A stretch of 64,000 nt of DNA from Aerococcus tenax (lineage in GTDB: Bacteria > Bacillota > Bacilli > Lactobacillales > Aerococcaceae), in the NCBI RefSeq assembly GCF_003286645.3, contig NZ_CP127382.2:1426001-1490000 (forward strand). The letters are read 5' to 3'. The notes beneath the pieces were generated by a model. The model searched no databases and was not told the origin of the DNA. It saw only the letters and a program-made list of their open reading frames with translations. Below, in pieces: positions 46,369 through 54,448 of this stretch (the first letter of the stretch is position 1; each line of letters begins with the position of its first letter). The translations under genes and the position numbers were made by a program.

Positions 46369-47379
46369 ATGAAATTTAAGAAAAAATTCACCCTAGGCCT
46401 AGTATCCAGTCTATGTGCCTTCACCCTGGCGGCTTGCCAAAGTCAAAGCAATGATAGCGCTGTGGCGACCGGTGATGATATTAAAATTACCCAAGGCCAA
46501 CTGAATGACCAAATGAAGAAAGTTGCCGGCGATCAGACCCTTCGCCAACTCATCCTTTCTGAAATCTCTAAACAAGAAGTGGGTAAGGACCGTTATAAGG
46601 AAATTGAACAAGAAACTGACCAACAAATTGCGGCAACCAAGGCCCAAGTTGGCGATAATGACAAATTCCAAAATGTCCTCAAAAGTTCCGGCGTGCCTTC
46701 TGAAGAAGCCTACAAAGAATCACTAATCCAATACACCCTCACCCAAGAGGCACTCAAGAAAAATATTCCTGTTTCAGACGAAGAATTAAAGAAGGCCTAC
46801 GAAGACTATGAACCTGCTGCGGAAATTTCACATATTTTAGTAGAAGATGAAAACGAAGCCAAGGATATTATCAAACAATTAGACCAAGGTGGCGACTTTA
46901 GTGCATTAGCTAAAGAACACAGTAAAGACCCAGGCAGCAAAGAAAAAGGTGGGTCTTTAGGTCAAGTGGAAAAAGGCCAAATGGTCAAAGAATTTGAGGA
47001 CGCTGCCTTCAAACTAAACGAAGGGGAATACACCAAGGAACCGGTCAAATCCCAGTACGGTTACCACGTCATTAAATTAGATAAAAAGGGTCAAAAAGGT
47101 AGCTTTGAAGATGAAAAAGATAAGCTGGCTGAACAAGTTAAGAATAAGAAAATGCAAGATCCTTCTACCCTCCTCCAAGTCACCAGTGATCTCTTGAAGA
47201 AATACAATATTGACATTAAGGACTCCGACCTAAAATCTGCTCTCGACCAATTCAAACCAAAAGAAGAGGACAAGAAGTCAGATAAAGATTCTAAAGAAAA
47301 ATCAAAAGGCCAAGACAAAAAAGACGACCAAAAAGGACAAGAAAACAGCCAAAGTCAGGCAGAATCTGATAAAAAATAG
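46369..47379 (+). CDS. prsA: Foldase lipoprotein PrsA (parvulin-type peptidyl-prolyl isomerase)
   Basis: Extracellular folding factor for secreted proteins and PBPs. In 336 residues, the signal peptide ends in the lipobox LAAC (Cys23), so it is lipid-anchored on the outer face. An N-terminal chaperone region follows, then the parvulin domain (about 145-240; EISHILVEDENEAKDI, KDPGSKEKGGSLGQV, KSQYGYHVIKLDKK). The C-terminal 60 residues are highly charged and probably disordered. Lies next to ecs and hit, as in Bacillus. Confidence 0.96.
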   Translation: MKFKKKFTLGLVSSLCAFTLAACQSQSNDSAVATGDDIKITQGQLNDQMKKVAGDQTLRQLILSEISKQEVGKDRYKEIEQETDQQIAATKAQVGDNDKFQNVLKSSGVPSEEAYKESLIQYTLTQEALKKNIPVSDEELKKAYEDYEPAAEISHILVEDENEAKDIIKQLDQGGDFSALAKEHSKDPGSKEKGGSLGQVEKGQMVKEFEDAAFKLNEGEYTKEPVKSQYGYHVIKLDKKGQKGSFEDEKDKLAEQVKNKKMQDPSTLLQVTSDLLKKYNIDIKDSDLKSALDQFKPKEEDKKSDKDSKEKSKGQDKKDDQKGQENSQSQAESDKK

Positions 47380-47389
47380 TCTATCAGTA

Positions 47390-47431
47390 AAAGAGCATGC
47401 TCCAAGGAATCTCCTCGGGGCATGCTCTTTT
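47390..47431. terminator. Bidirectional terminator
   Basis: AAAGAGCATGC and GCATGCTCTTT pair perfectly, with a 19-base loop that has further pairing (CTCC / GGAG-like). It separates prsA and the GT8 gene. Confidence 0.85.
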
Positions 47432-47435
47432 CATT

Positions 47436-48260
47436 TTATTTGACATTGGTAAATAATTTCCGCTTATGGTCATAGTGGGCATAAAGCAAGCCAAAGTTAT
47501 CCAAGTGCTTCCTTTGCCAAGGTTTTTTCTTCCCACAAAAATGCAAGAGAGCGCCGTGTTCAACTACCCACTCGGGGGTCCACTCCCCTTCACTAATCAA
47601 CTCATAAAGTTTACTATAGCGGACATCATAGTTGTAAATTTGATCTGGCAAATCATAGATATACTGGCTGTACAAGGCATTGAGAACATCCTGGTCAGGC
47701 AGAATTAATTGATGGCGGTTTTCCTGGATAAAGTCAAAAATATCATCGGCTTTCACCCTTTTGCGGATCGCCTTAAGGTTCATTAATAGGACCCCAGAAT
47801 TATAATAGTGGTCAGCCTGGGTATTGCCTAGGCGTAGTTTATTGATCTGGTCAGTAATCTTAGTCAACTTAGCGTGACTGGCTGCTCCATATAAATCATC
47901 CCCTAAGTCAGTTTCATATAGGGGCACGAGGTCATTGATACAAAGGATATCAGCATCCAAGTAAAGGATCTTCTCTAACTGATCAGGCAAGAAATAGTGG
48001 GCTAGCAAGCGGTAGTAGATGGTCTCTGGATAGCGTTTAGAAACCGGTGCCTCTTTAAAAATATCTTGATCAACAAGCACCGGGTGGTAGGTCATTCCCA
48101 TAGTTTGTAAAAAGCGATCAATTTGATCGCGGGCCGCCAGGGGCTGATTCTGTAAGATATAGACTTGATAGTCATGCTTGGCTGTGTTTTTATAGATGGA
48201 GTAAAGCGTGGTTAACATAGGCTCCACATAGTGGTCATCAACGGCAAATAATAAGTTCAT
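47436..48260 (-). CDS. Glycosyltransferase family 8 protein
   Basis: A 274-residue GT-A fold retaining glycosyltransferase. The start NLLFAVDDHYVEPMLTTLYSI (2-22), the metal-binding DxD in LYLDADILC (about 103) and the later YYNSGVLLMNL and HFCGKKKPW segments fit family 8 (UDP-glucose or UDP-galactose donors). The acceptor is unknown. Wall polysaccharide or teichoic acid decoration is an inference. Single gene with GGAG before the ATG. Confidence 0.92.
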   Translation of the reverse strand: MNLLFAVDDHYVEPMLTTLYSIYKNTAKHDYQVYILQNQPLAARDQIDRFLQTMGMTYHPVLVDQDIFKEAPVSKRYPETIYYRLLAHYFLPDQLEKILYLDADILCINDLVPLYETDLGDDLYGAASHAKLTKITDQINKLRLGNTQADHYYNSGVLLMNLKAIRKRVKADDIFDFIQENRHQLILPDQDVLNALYSQYIYDLPDQIYNYDVRYSKLYELISEGEWTPEWVVEHGALLHFCGKKKPWQRKHLDNFGLLYAHYDHKRKLFTNVK

Positions 48261-48358
48261 TCCATAGCTCCTTGACTGAAAAATAGCTTAAACTTACTTT
48301 ACCATGCCCAGATGAATTAAAGCCCAAGAAGTCAAAGCTTAATAAATTCTCAACAAAA

Positions 48359-48710
48359 GAGTGCGACAAGCACGTCAAAGAGCATGACCGATACGCATAC
48401 TGTATCTGTAACTCGCTGACGCTTCGAACAGCTATAGCAACTGGAGAAAAATACCATAAGCACAGGAAAGCTGTGCCTTGGGATTTTTTGAAGTGACTTC
48501 AAGACTGGCAACCGAACTCAACTTGCTGGTCGTTCAACTTTTCTGAAAGGACATTCCCTCACCCTTCCAAACTCAACTAGAACTGTGCGTTAGTATATTC
48601 TGAAGCAAGATCAAGGCTGGCGTACGAGCTCAACTAGTCTGTGCATTGGTATTTTTTGAAGCGGACGTTCGTCCTGTGACTGGAGCTCGTTTTGATTAGA
48701 CAGTCCATAT
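48359..48710 (+). repeat. Intergenic repeat copy D
   Basis: Starts GAGTGCGACA and ends in a CGTTTTGATTAGACAG tail. Between them lie the 53-base module of copy C (48394-48446), hairpin arms such as ACCATAAGCACAG with CTGTGCGTTAGTAT, a CGTTCAACTTTTCTGAAAGG module shared with B and E, and the GGACGTTCGTCC palindrome (48663-48674). It fills most of the gap between the GT8 gene start and the yhaM terminator. No coding frame was seen. Confidence 0.85.
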
Positions 48711-48713
48711 ATT

Positions 48714-48751
48714 AAAAAGGAGGTCGGAACAAAAGTCTCGATCTCCTTTTT
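48714..48751 (-). terminator. Terminator after yhaM
   Basis: AAAAAGGAG and CTCCTTTTT pair, with the inner GGAACAAAAGTCTCG loop resembling the ends of the insertion sequence. It lies 10 bases past the yhaM stop. Confidence 0.75.
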
Positions 48752-48760
48752 CAGTTCTCA

Positions 48761-49726
48761 TTAAATATTTTGATAATAGTCATCACTCGGATGGTAGAAA
48801 GAACGTCCTTCTAAGCCCATAATTTTTGGAGTAAATTCACCAGGCTCAACATCCTTTAAGTGACTGGTCATCATATTAATCTTTGCATCCAGGTCATCCA
48901 CCCGATGAAGGATTTCAGCTTCCAATAGGCGAGGGGTTACCGGACTACCGAATTCATTCTTCCCGTGGTGAGCAAGAATCATATGTTTAAGTAAAACTAC
49001 TGCTTCTTCATCTTGGCGGTAGCCTAGCTGTTCTGCGGTGAGGGAAATTTTTTGCCCCATCAAAGAGATATGGCCAATAAGGTTCCCCTCAATCGAATAG
49101 TCCCCACTTAAAGGATCTACAAATTCAATCACCTTAGCGGCATCATGGAGGATAACCCCAGCATAAAGCAAGCTTTTATCTACATTAGGGTAAAGTTTAG
49201 CAATCGCTTGAGCCAGGCGTAACATGGAAACGGTGTGGAAGGCTAATCCTCCAACAAAGGCATGGTGGTGGCGTTTGGCAGCTGGATATTGGTAGAAAAT
49301 ATCATCGTATTCGGTCATGATGCTGCCCACAATTTTCTTGAGCACCGGATGCATAATGCTTTTAATACCCGCTTCAATTTCAGCCTTCATATCTTCTACC
49401 TTCATCGGTCCGTCGGCAATAAACAAGGTCGGATCATTGGGTTCACCATCATGGGCTAGACGCAAGCCCGAAATCTTGACTTGGGGTTGGCCATTATATA
49501 ATTCCCGGTGTCCCTTTAAGCGGACCACCCGACCACTTTGAAAGGCCTCCACTTCATCTTCCATGGCACTCCAATACATACCATCAATAGTCCCCGACTT
49601 ATCTTGGAAAGTAAAGGCAATGAAGTCGCGCCCATTGCGGTCAGTACGCACATTGGCATTTTTTATCAAAATATAGAGATCAAATTTTTCATTTTGAGGA
49701 ATTTCATAAATTAAGCACTTATCCAT
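48761..49726 (-). CDS. yhaM: 3'-5' exoribonuclease YhaM
   Basis: A 321-residue nuclease with an N-terminal OB-fold (about 15-90, NANVRTDRNGRDFIAFTFQDKSGTIDGMYW) and a C-terminal HD domain (about 160-300, AGVILHDAAKVIEF with the metal-binding HD pair; ILAHHGKNEFGSP). In Gram-positives YhaM trims RNA 3' ends, including after terminator hairpins. It lies with yhaN and yhaO, the typical Firmicutes block. AGGAAG is at about 12 bases, slightly long. Confidence 0.95.
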   Translation of the reverse strand: MDKCLIYEIPQNEKFDLYILIKNANVRTDRNGRDFIAFTFQDKSGTIDGMYWSAMEDEVEAFQSGRVVRLKGHRELYNGQPQVKISGLRLAHDGEPNDPTLFIADGPMKVEDMKAEIEAGIKSIMHPVLKKIVGSIMTEYDDIFYQYPAAKRHHHAFVGGLAFHTVSMLRLAQAIAKLYPNVDKSLLYAGVILHDAAKVIEFVDPLSGDYSIEGNLIGHISLMGQKISLTAEQLGYRQDEEAVVLLKHMILAHHGKNEFGSPVTPRLLEAEILHRVDDLDAKINMMTSHLKDVEPGEFTPKIMGLEGRSFYHPSDDYYQNI

Positions 49727-49746
49727 AAATTAAGTTGGCTTCCTTT

Positions 49747-52518
49747 CTATGCTTCTAAGTAATGAACTTGGTCGGAATGTAAGCCTTGGGTAATTTCTTG
49801 GTCAAAGGTAAAGACAATAATTTGACGGGATAGACTCTTTTCTTTCAAGAAGCGATAAATATTTTGCCGGTATTCTTGGTCTAAATGAGCAAAACCTTCG
49901 TCAATCAGAATTGGCAAGTCTTGGTGACCGAGTTGGGCGTCTAAGAAGGCAAACCGCATAGCCACAAACAAGAGAGCCTTCTCCCCACGGGATAATTGGT
50001 TAACACTGGTCCATTGGTCTCGCATCGGTTGATAGACTTCGACACTGTCATCAGTGTAGCGCATCTTTTCAAATTTCGTATTGGTTAAATCGAATAGATA
50101 GCGATTGGCTTGGGCAAGAACTCGTTGGACCGTATCTTGGCCTTGTCCCAGAGTCGCTTCCTCCATCGTCTTAGCTGCCAAAGTATCACTAGCCCAAGCG
50201 ACTGCGGTATCATAGGATTGATCAACTTGTTCTTGTTTGTCTTGTTCCATGGCTTGTAAGGCTTGGCTGTTTTTCATTTGCTTCAATTGATTTTCAATCC
50301 GCGCGATATCAGCAAGTAAGACTTGCCTTTGGCCCTCATAGCTATTAATTTGGTCTTTGGTGGCCTTAATTTGCTCGCTAACTTCCGTCTCATCTTCATT
50401 TAAAGCCGAAGCCTTTTTATCCAGATATTGGTTTAAGAGTTGGTAGCGGGCTTCTTTGTCCTTAAATTGACCATAGGCAGTCAAGGCTTTTTCTAGGTCT
50501 GCACGGTCGGTTAAGTTGTATTGTTTTAAAAAGTTCTCCTCAGTTTTTTCAAGTTGGTCAATATGGTCAGCTAACTGGCTGAGGCGGGCTTGCTTGGCTT
50601 TTTGTTCTTGGTCTTCATAATCAAGATTAGCCGCATAAAGTCGGTAATTGTGGTAGTCATCTTCAAACTGTTGGAATAAGGAATCCAGTGACAGGGCCTG
50701 ATTATGGCTTGCTTGGCGGTAATCTGACCATTCCGCTTGATGAGCTTGCCCAAAAGCGCCTGCCCCACTTTGATGGATCAGTTGGTTAATTTCCCCTTCC
50801 AAGTCTTCAATTTGTTTCACATAGTCGGTTTGTAGCCAAACCAGGGGCATGATGTAAGAGGACCCACCCTTAGCTTGTAAGAAAGCCTCCAAATCCTTGG
50901 TAAATTGCTTGGATTCTTCCTCTAGTTCTGCAATTTGTTGGTTTTGATTATCGATTTGGCGTTGGATTTCAGCCGTTTCACTATCGATATCGCGTAAGTC
51001 TAATTGGTAGGCCTTCTCTTCTTCATTAACATAGTGTTTACCTTTGCGTTCTTGGAACCAGGCAATTAAGACAAAGATTAAACCGAGTATTAAAGCAGGC
51101 ATCCCCGCTCCCCGCCAGAAAGGACTGGTGTGGAAGAGTGAAATCGCATAACATATTATACCAACAGCTAATAAGGTCATCCCAATCGGACGAATCCAGG
51201 ACTGGGTATATTTATAAACAGTGGCTTTGAAGTCATCATAGTTGCTAGAAATCTCTTGACGTTCTTGGCCAAGACTTTCCCGGTCTTCCATCAAGTTTTC
51301 TAGGCCGGCTTTGGTATTTTTGTAGAAGACCCGGCGGCTATCAATAGCTTTTTGACGTTTTTGCCATTCATCGCGCTCTTCGTTAGTGAAATCACGCGGC
51401 AATTCATCAATGGTTTCAGCTCCTAAGGCTGAAAGTAAGCGGCTTTCTTGGTAACGTTTCTCGACAATTTGATCATGGAGATTCTCATTTTGCCGGATTT
51501 GTTCCCGGTAAGCCCGGGCTTCAGCCAACATTTGCTCAGAAATGCCGAGATGGTCACTGATCCATTGTCCTCCGGCATTCAGTTCTTCTTCTGGTTCCGC
51601 TTCCGCTTCTACAGAATCCATAATCACAAAGCCCTCAGGGTTGAGTTCCTGATACTCCTCAACCAAGCGGTCCTTGGTGTTCACAATGTTTTGCCATTGG
51701 TCAACATCCTGGTCTGAAAAACGTGGTCCATCATATTGGGCGAGTTCAAAGCCCAGTGCCACCCGCTCTTCATCAGAGGCGCTCTGTTGGTCAGCCTTTT
51801 CTAAGTCCATTAAGCTTTGTCGAGCATTTTGTTCAGCACTTTGAACTTCTGCCAAGGCCGCCTTTTTATCTGACAATTCTTGGTCCAAGTCAAAATAGGC
51901 GTCTTCTTCTTGACGGGCAGCCGCCAAGTCTTGGTTTTGTCTTTCTAATTCAACCATTTCTTGATTAAGCTTAGGATTTTGTCCTTGGGGCCGGTAGAGG
52001 CTGTCGGCATCCGCTTGTAATTGGTCGACTTCCTGGCTAAGAGAGAGCTTACCGGTCACACCTAAGTTGACTAAACTACGGGCAAAGTCTTCTTCCGATT
52101 CCCAGATAAATTGCATTAAATCAGGTTCAGTAAAGCCAAAATAGGCTAAATAGGTATCCCGGGTCAAATCCCCAAAAAGTTGTTTAAAATGATCAACTTC
52201 CTTGGCTTCTTGACCGGCAATAGACATTTTTAAGACTTGCTTACCATTGGCCCGGGTACGTTCAATGGCACAATCGCCCCATTGGGTATCCTTAAAATAT
52301 AGACGCCCTCCGAAGCGAACTTGGTCATTGGTATCAAAATCACGACTCCCCTTTCGGCGTTGGTTGGGAAAACCGAACATGATACTTAGAACGAAGCTCA
52401 TCAAAGTGGATTTTCCCGACCCGTTTGGGCCTAGGAAAACATTAAAGTCATCCGTCAATTGAAATTGGCGGTGGACAAATTTTCCATAGCCAAAGATGTC
52501 GATTGCTTGTAATTTCAT
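49747..52518 (-). CDS. SbcC/YhaN-like AAA ATPase, large coiled-coil protein
   Basis: A 923-residue ATPase of the SMC/Rad50 type. Walker A GPNGSGKSTLM (30-40) begins the head, coiled-coil stretches flank the middle, and the signature LSRGEKALLFVAMRF with Walker B ILIDEGFAHLD closes it. Unusual for SbcC-like proteins, two adjacent hydrophobic segments lie near residues 460-510 (IGMTLLAVGIICYAISLF and MPALILGLIFVLIAWF), as in YhaN, so it may touch the membrane. Partner of the YhaO-like nuclease. The gene is complete. Confidence 0.9.
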   Translation of the reverse strand: MKLQAIDIFGYGKFVHRQFQLTDDFNVFLGPNGSGKSTLMSFVLSIMFGFPNQRRKGSRDFDTNDQVRFGGRLYFKDTQWGDCAIERTRANGKQVLKMSIAGQEAKEVDHFKQLFGDLTRDTYLAYFGFTEPDLMQFIWESEEDFARSLVNLGVTGKLSLSQEVDQLQADADSLYRPQGQNPKLNQEMVELERQNQDLAAARQEEDAYFDLDQELSDKKAALAEVQSAEQNARQSLMDLEKADQQSASDEERVALGFELAQYDGPRFSDQDVDQWQNIVNTKDRLVEEYQELNPEGFVIMDSVEAEAEPEEELNAGGQWISDHLGISEQMLAEARAYREQIRQNENLHDQIVEKRYQESRLLSALGAETIDELPRDFTNEERDEWQKRQKAIDSRRVFYKNTKAGLENLMEDRESLGQERQEISSNYDDFKATVYKYTQSWIRPIGMTLLAVGIICYAISLFHTSPFWRGAGMPALILGLIFVLIAWFQERKGKHYVNEEEKAYQLDLRDIDSETAEIQRQIDNQNQQIAELEEESKQFTKDLEAFLQAKGGSSYIMPLVWLQTDYVKQIEDLEGEINQLIHQSGAGAFGQAHQAEWSDYRQASHNQALSLDSLFQQFEDDYHNYRLYAANLDYEDQEQKAKQARLSQLADHIDQLEKTEENFLKQYNLTDRADLEKALTAYGQFKDKEARYQLLNQYLDKKASALNEDETEVSEQIKATKDQINSYEGQRQVLLADIARIENQLKQMKNSQALQAMEQDKQEQVDQSYDTAVAWASDTLAAKTMEEATLGQGQDTVQRVLAQANRYLFDLTNTKFEKMRYTDDSVEVYQPMRDQWTSVNQLSRGEKALLFVAMRFAFLDAQLGHQDLPILIDEGFAHLDQEYRQNIYRFLKEKSLSRQIIVFTFDQEITQGLHSDQVHYLEA

Positions 52519-52542
52519 TTGTTATGATTCCTCCGTGCTTGC

Positions 52543-53787
52543 TTATTTTTGATAGAGAGAGAGTAAAATTTTATTTCTAGTTGCGACTAGGACGTCTTCT
52601 TGGAACTGGCTTAGTGAGATGGCCGGCTGCAAGTGGCGCTGCCAAAGTGGGTGGTCTAATAGTTCATTTAACGCCTGGTCAAAGGCTCCTGGATCCTGAT
52701 AGTGGTCGAGGGTTTCCATCAAGGCCTGCTCGTATAAACTGGACTGGTCCAACCTTTTGCTTCCTTTGACTTCAAAGCGCAAGTCAGCCAGAAAAACGTC
52801 ATTCTGGTCTTGGTACTGCCACTGTAATTGGTCGAATAAGTCCTTGGCATAGTCCTCCCAGAAAGCCAAGCTATCGTTGTCTGAGCCGTCCACGCGATAA
52901 TGGAGGCGCAAAACATAATGTAAGCCCTCTGCTCTTGCCTGGTCCAGTTCAGCTTGATATGCTTTTTGGAAAAGTGCTTGCAAATCACTGACCCCGTGAA
53001 TTGGAGGCGCAATCGCTTGGTGGACTTTAAATTGCCAATCAGTCGTTTCGATGCTTTCAATGATTGGATCCTTTCCTTGTTCAAGCGAGACGAGGACACC
53101 ACCTTTAGGACCAGTTTCTTTGAAATGGGTCCCTTGGATATTGCCGGGATAGACGATAGGTGTTTGTCCGGATAATTGTTGGGCTGCATGAATATGCCCC
53201 AAGGCCCAATAGTCATAGGCTAATTGTTGTAAATGACTTTTTTGAAAAGGGGCATAGTGGTCTTGTTGGCTGTTTCCCTGACTTTCCTGGCCGTGAAACA
53301 TACCAATGTGGTAGTCTACATGATTATAACGCTTAGGAAAATATTGGCTATAATCTTCCGTTAACCAGCGCTTGGGATAAGAAAAGCCGGTAATAGCCAC
53401 CTGGTCACCCCTAGCGGTAGTAAACTCTAGAGTAGTTACCTGCCGTGGAAAGACCCGGGTAGAGGCTGGCGAGGCCAGGTGTTTTTCTTTTTGGCTCTTA
53501 TAGTCATGGTTACCAAACAAAATAAAAGAGGCGATGCCTGCCTGGTCCAAGCGCTCCAAGCCCTTAACGAGGGCAAACTGTTCTGCCAAGGTCCCCTCAG
53601 GACTGTCATAGAGGTCTCCTGCGAGTAAGACACAGTCAACCTCCTCATTGATGGCAATATCGATCAAACGATTGTAGGAGTCAATGGTCGCTTGCCTTAA
53701 GGCTTGGTACACTTTATGATTTTGTTTTTTTATTTTTTTCATTGTTTGACCGAGATGCAGGTCAGCCGCATGAACAAAGCGTAACAA
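52543..53787 (-). CDS. YhaO/SbcD-like DNA repair exonuclease (metallophosphoesterase)
   Basis: A 414-residue Mre11-like metallophosphoesterase. Motifs: HAADLHLG (6-13), LLAGDLYDSPEG (about 54-65), FGNHDYKSQ (about 92-100), and GHIH near residue 195 (YWALGHIHAAQ). It should process DNA ends together with the adjacent YhaN-like ATPase. Starts with TTG (53785-53787) behind AAAGGGTG. No nearby in-frame ATG fits better. The genes order yhaO, yhaN, yhaM matches Bacillus. Confidence 0.92.
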   Translation of the reverse strand: MLRFVHAADLHLGQTMKKIKKQNHKVYQALRQATIDSYNRLIDIAINEEVDCVLLAGDLYDSPEGTLAEQFALVKGLERLDQAGIASFILFGNHDYKSQKEKHLASPASTRVFPRQVTTLEFTTARGDQVAITGFSYPKRWLTEDYSQYFPKRYNHVDYHIGMFHGQESQGNSQQDHYAPFQKSHLQQLAYDYWALGHIHAAQQLSGQTPIVYPGNIQGTHFKETGPKGGVLVSLEQGKDPIIESIETTDWQFKVHQAIAPPIHGVSDLQALFQKAYQAELDQARAEGLHYVLRLHYRVDGSDNDSLAFWEDYAKDLFDQLQWQYQDQNDVFLADLRFEVKGSKRLDQSSLYEQALMETLDHYQDPGAFDQALNELLDHPLWQRHLQPAISLSQFQEDVLVATRNKILLSLYQK

Positions 53788-53919
53788 GTCATCGCACCCT
53801 TTCCTTATTGATACTTCCCTAGTTTATCATATTTTAACGGGCTTTGTCGCAAGATTTATCGGCGAATTCAAGGCGATAGGGCCTCATCAATTGCTCACTA
53901 GAAAATTTTTAAAAAAATA

Positions 53920-53953
53920 AAAAAATAGCCACCTCAAAGATTTGAGGTGACTA
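53920..53953 (-). terminator. Terminator after the YheA-type gene
   Basis: TAGTCACCTCAAA and TTTGAGGTGGCTA pair (one mismatch) with a 3-base loop, then seven T on the minus strand. Confidence 0.85.
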
Positions 53954-53962
53954 GAGGCTTAA

Positions 53963-54349
53963 TTATTCGCCATCTTTATCTTCTGAACTGAGTTTAGTTG
54001 CTTGGTTAGCACGGTCATAGATCTCACGAATAGGACGACCAACCGCTTGGTTAACATCTTCAACGTATTGGTTGAGTTGTTGTTCTTTTTGCATTAACTC
54101 ACTTAAGACCGCATTGTTAGCCAAAGTTTTTTGCATGTCTTCAGCTTTTTTAACATCCTCTTCACTTAACTCTTGACCTAATTGCATCTTAGTTTGGACG
54201 CTAGTTTGATAGTTTCTAAAATTAATGTAGAGTTCACGTGCTTCGTCATCATTAAGAAGCTTATCCATCGCCTCACTTAAGGCGTCATAAGCGTCTAATT
54301 CGCGAATGTCACGTTCTAATTGGTTAATGGTATCGTAAATATTTGCCAA
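53963..54349 (-). CDS. YlbF/YmcA/YheA family protein
   Basis: About 128 residues, almost all helical (ANIYDTINQLERDIRELDAYDAL, AQVTKMQLGQELSEEDVKKAEDMQKTL-like middle), fitting the YheA type of the YlbF/YmcA family, which regulate RNase Y complexes and competence in Bacillus. The start is the TTG at 54349, with AAGGGAG 8 bases upstream. A longer in-frame TTG start at 54427 has no ribosome site. It lies directly behind the PBP gene. Confidence 0.88.
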   Translation of the reverse strand: MANIYDTINQLERDIRELDAYDALSEAMDKLLNDDEARELYINFRNYQTSVQTKMQLGQELSEEDVKKAEDMQKTLANNAVLSELMQKEQQLNQYVEDVNQAVGRPIREIYDRANQATKLSSEDKDGE

Positions 54350-54448
54350 ATTGATCTCTCCCTTATATGTTTTTTTCAATATACCATGGATAAGATTGTT
54401 TTTAAAGTATTTTACTATCCCAGCCAATTCAGTGACTGAATGGTGAGC

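Noticed and set aside
52719..53216. Open frame of 165 codons on the minus strand
   Set aside because: It lies in another frame inside the well-supported YhaO-like gene, has no ribosome site and gives a low-quality, Lys/Ser/Thr-rich protein.
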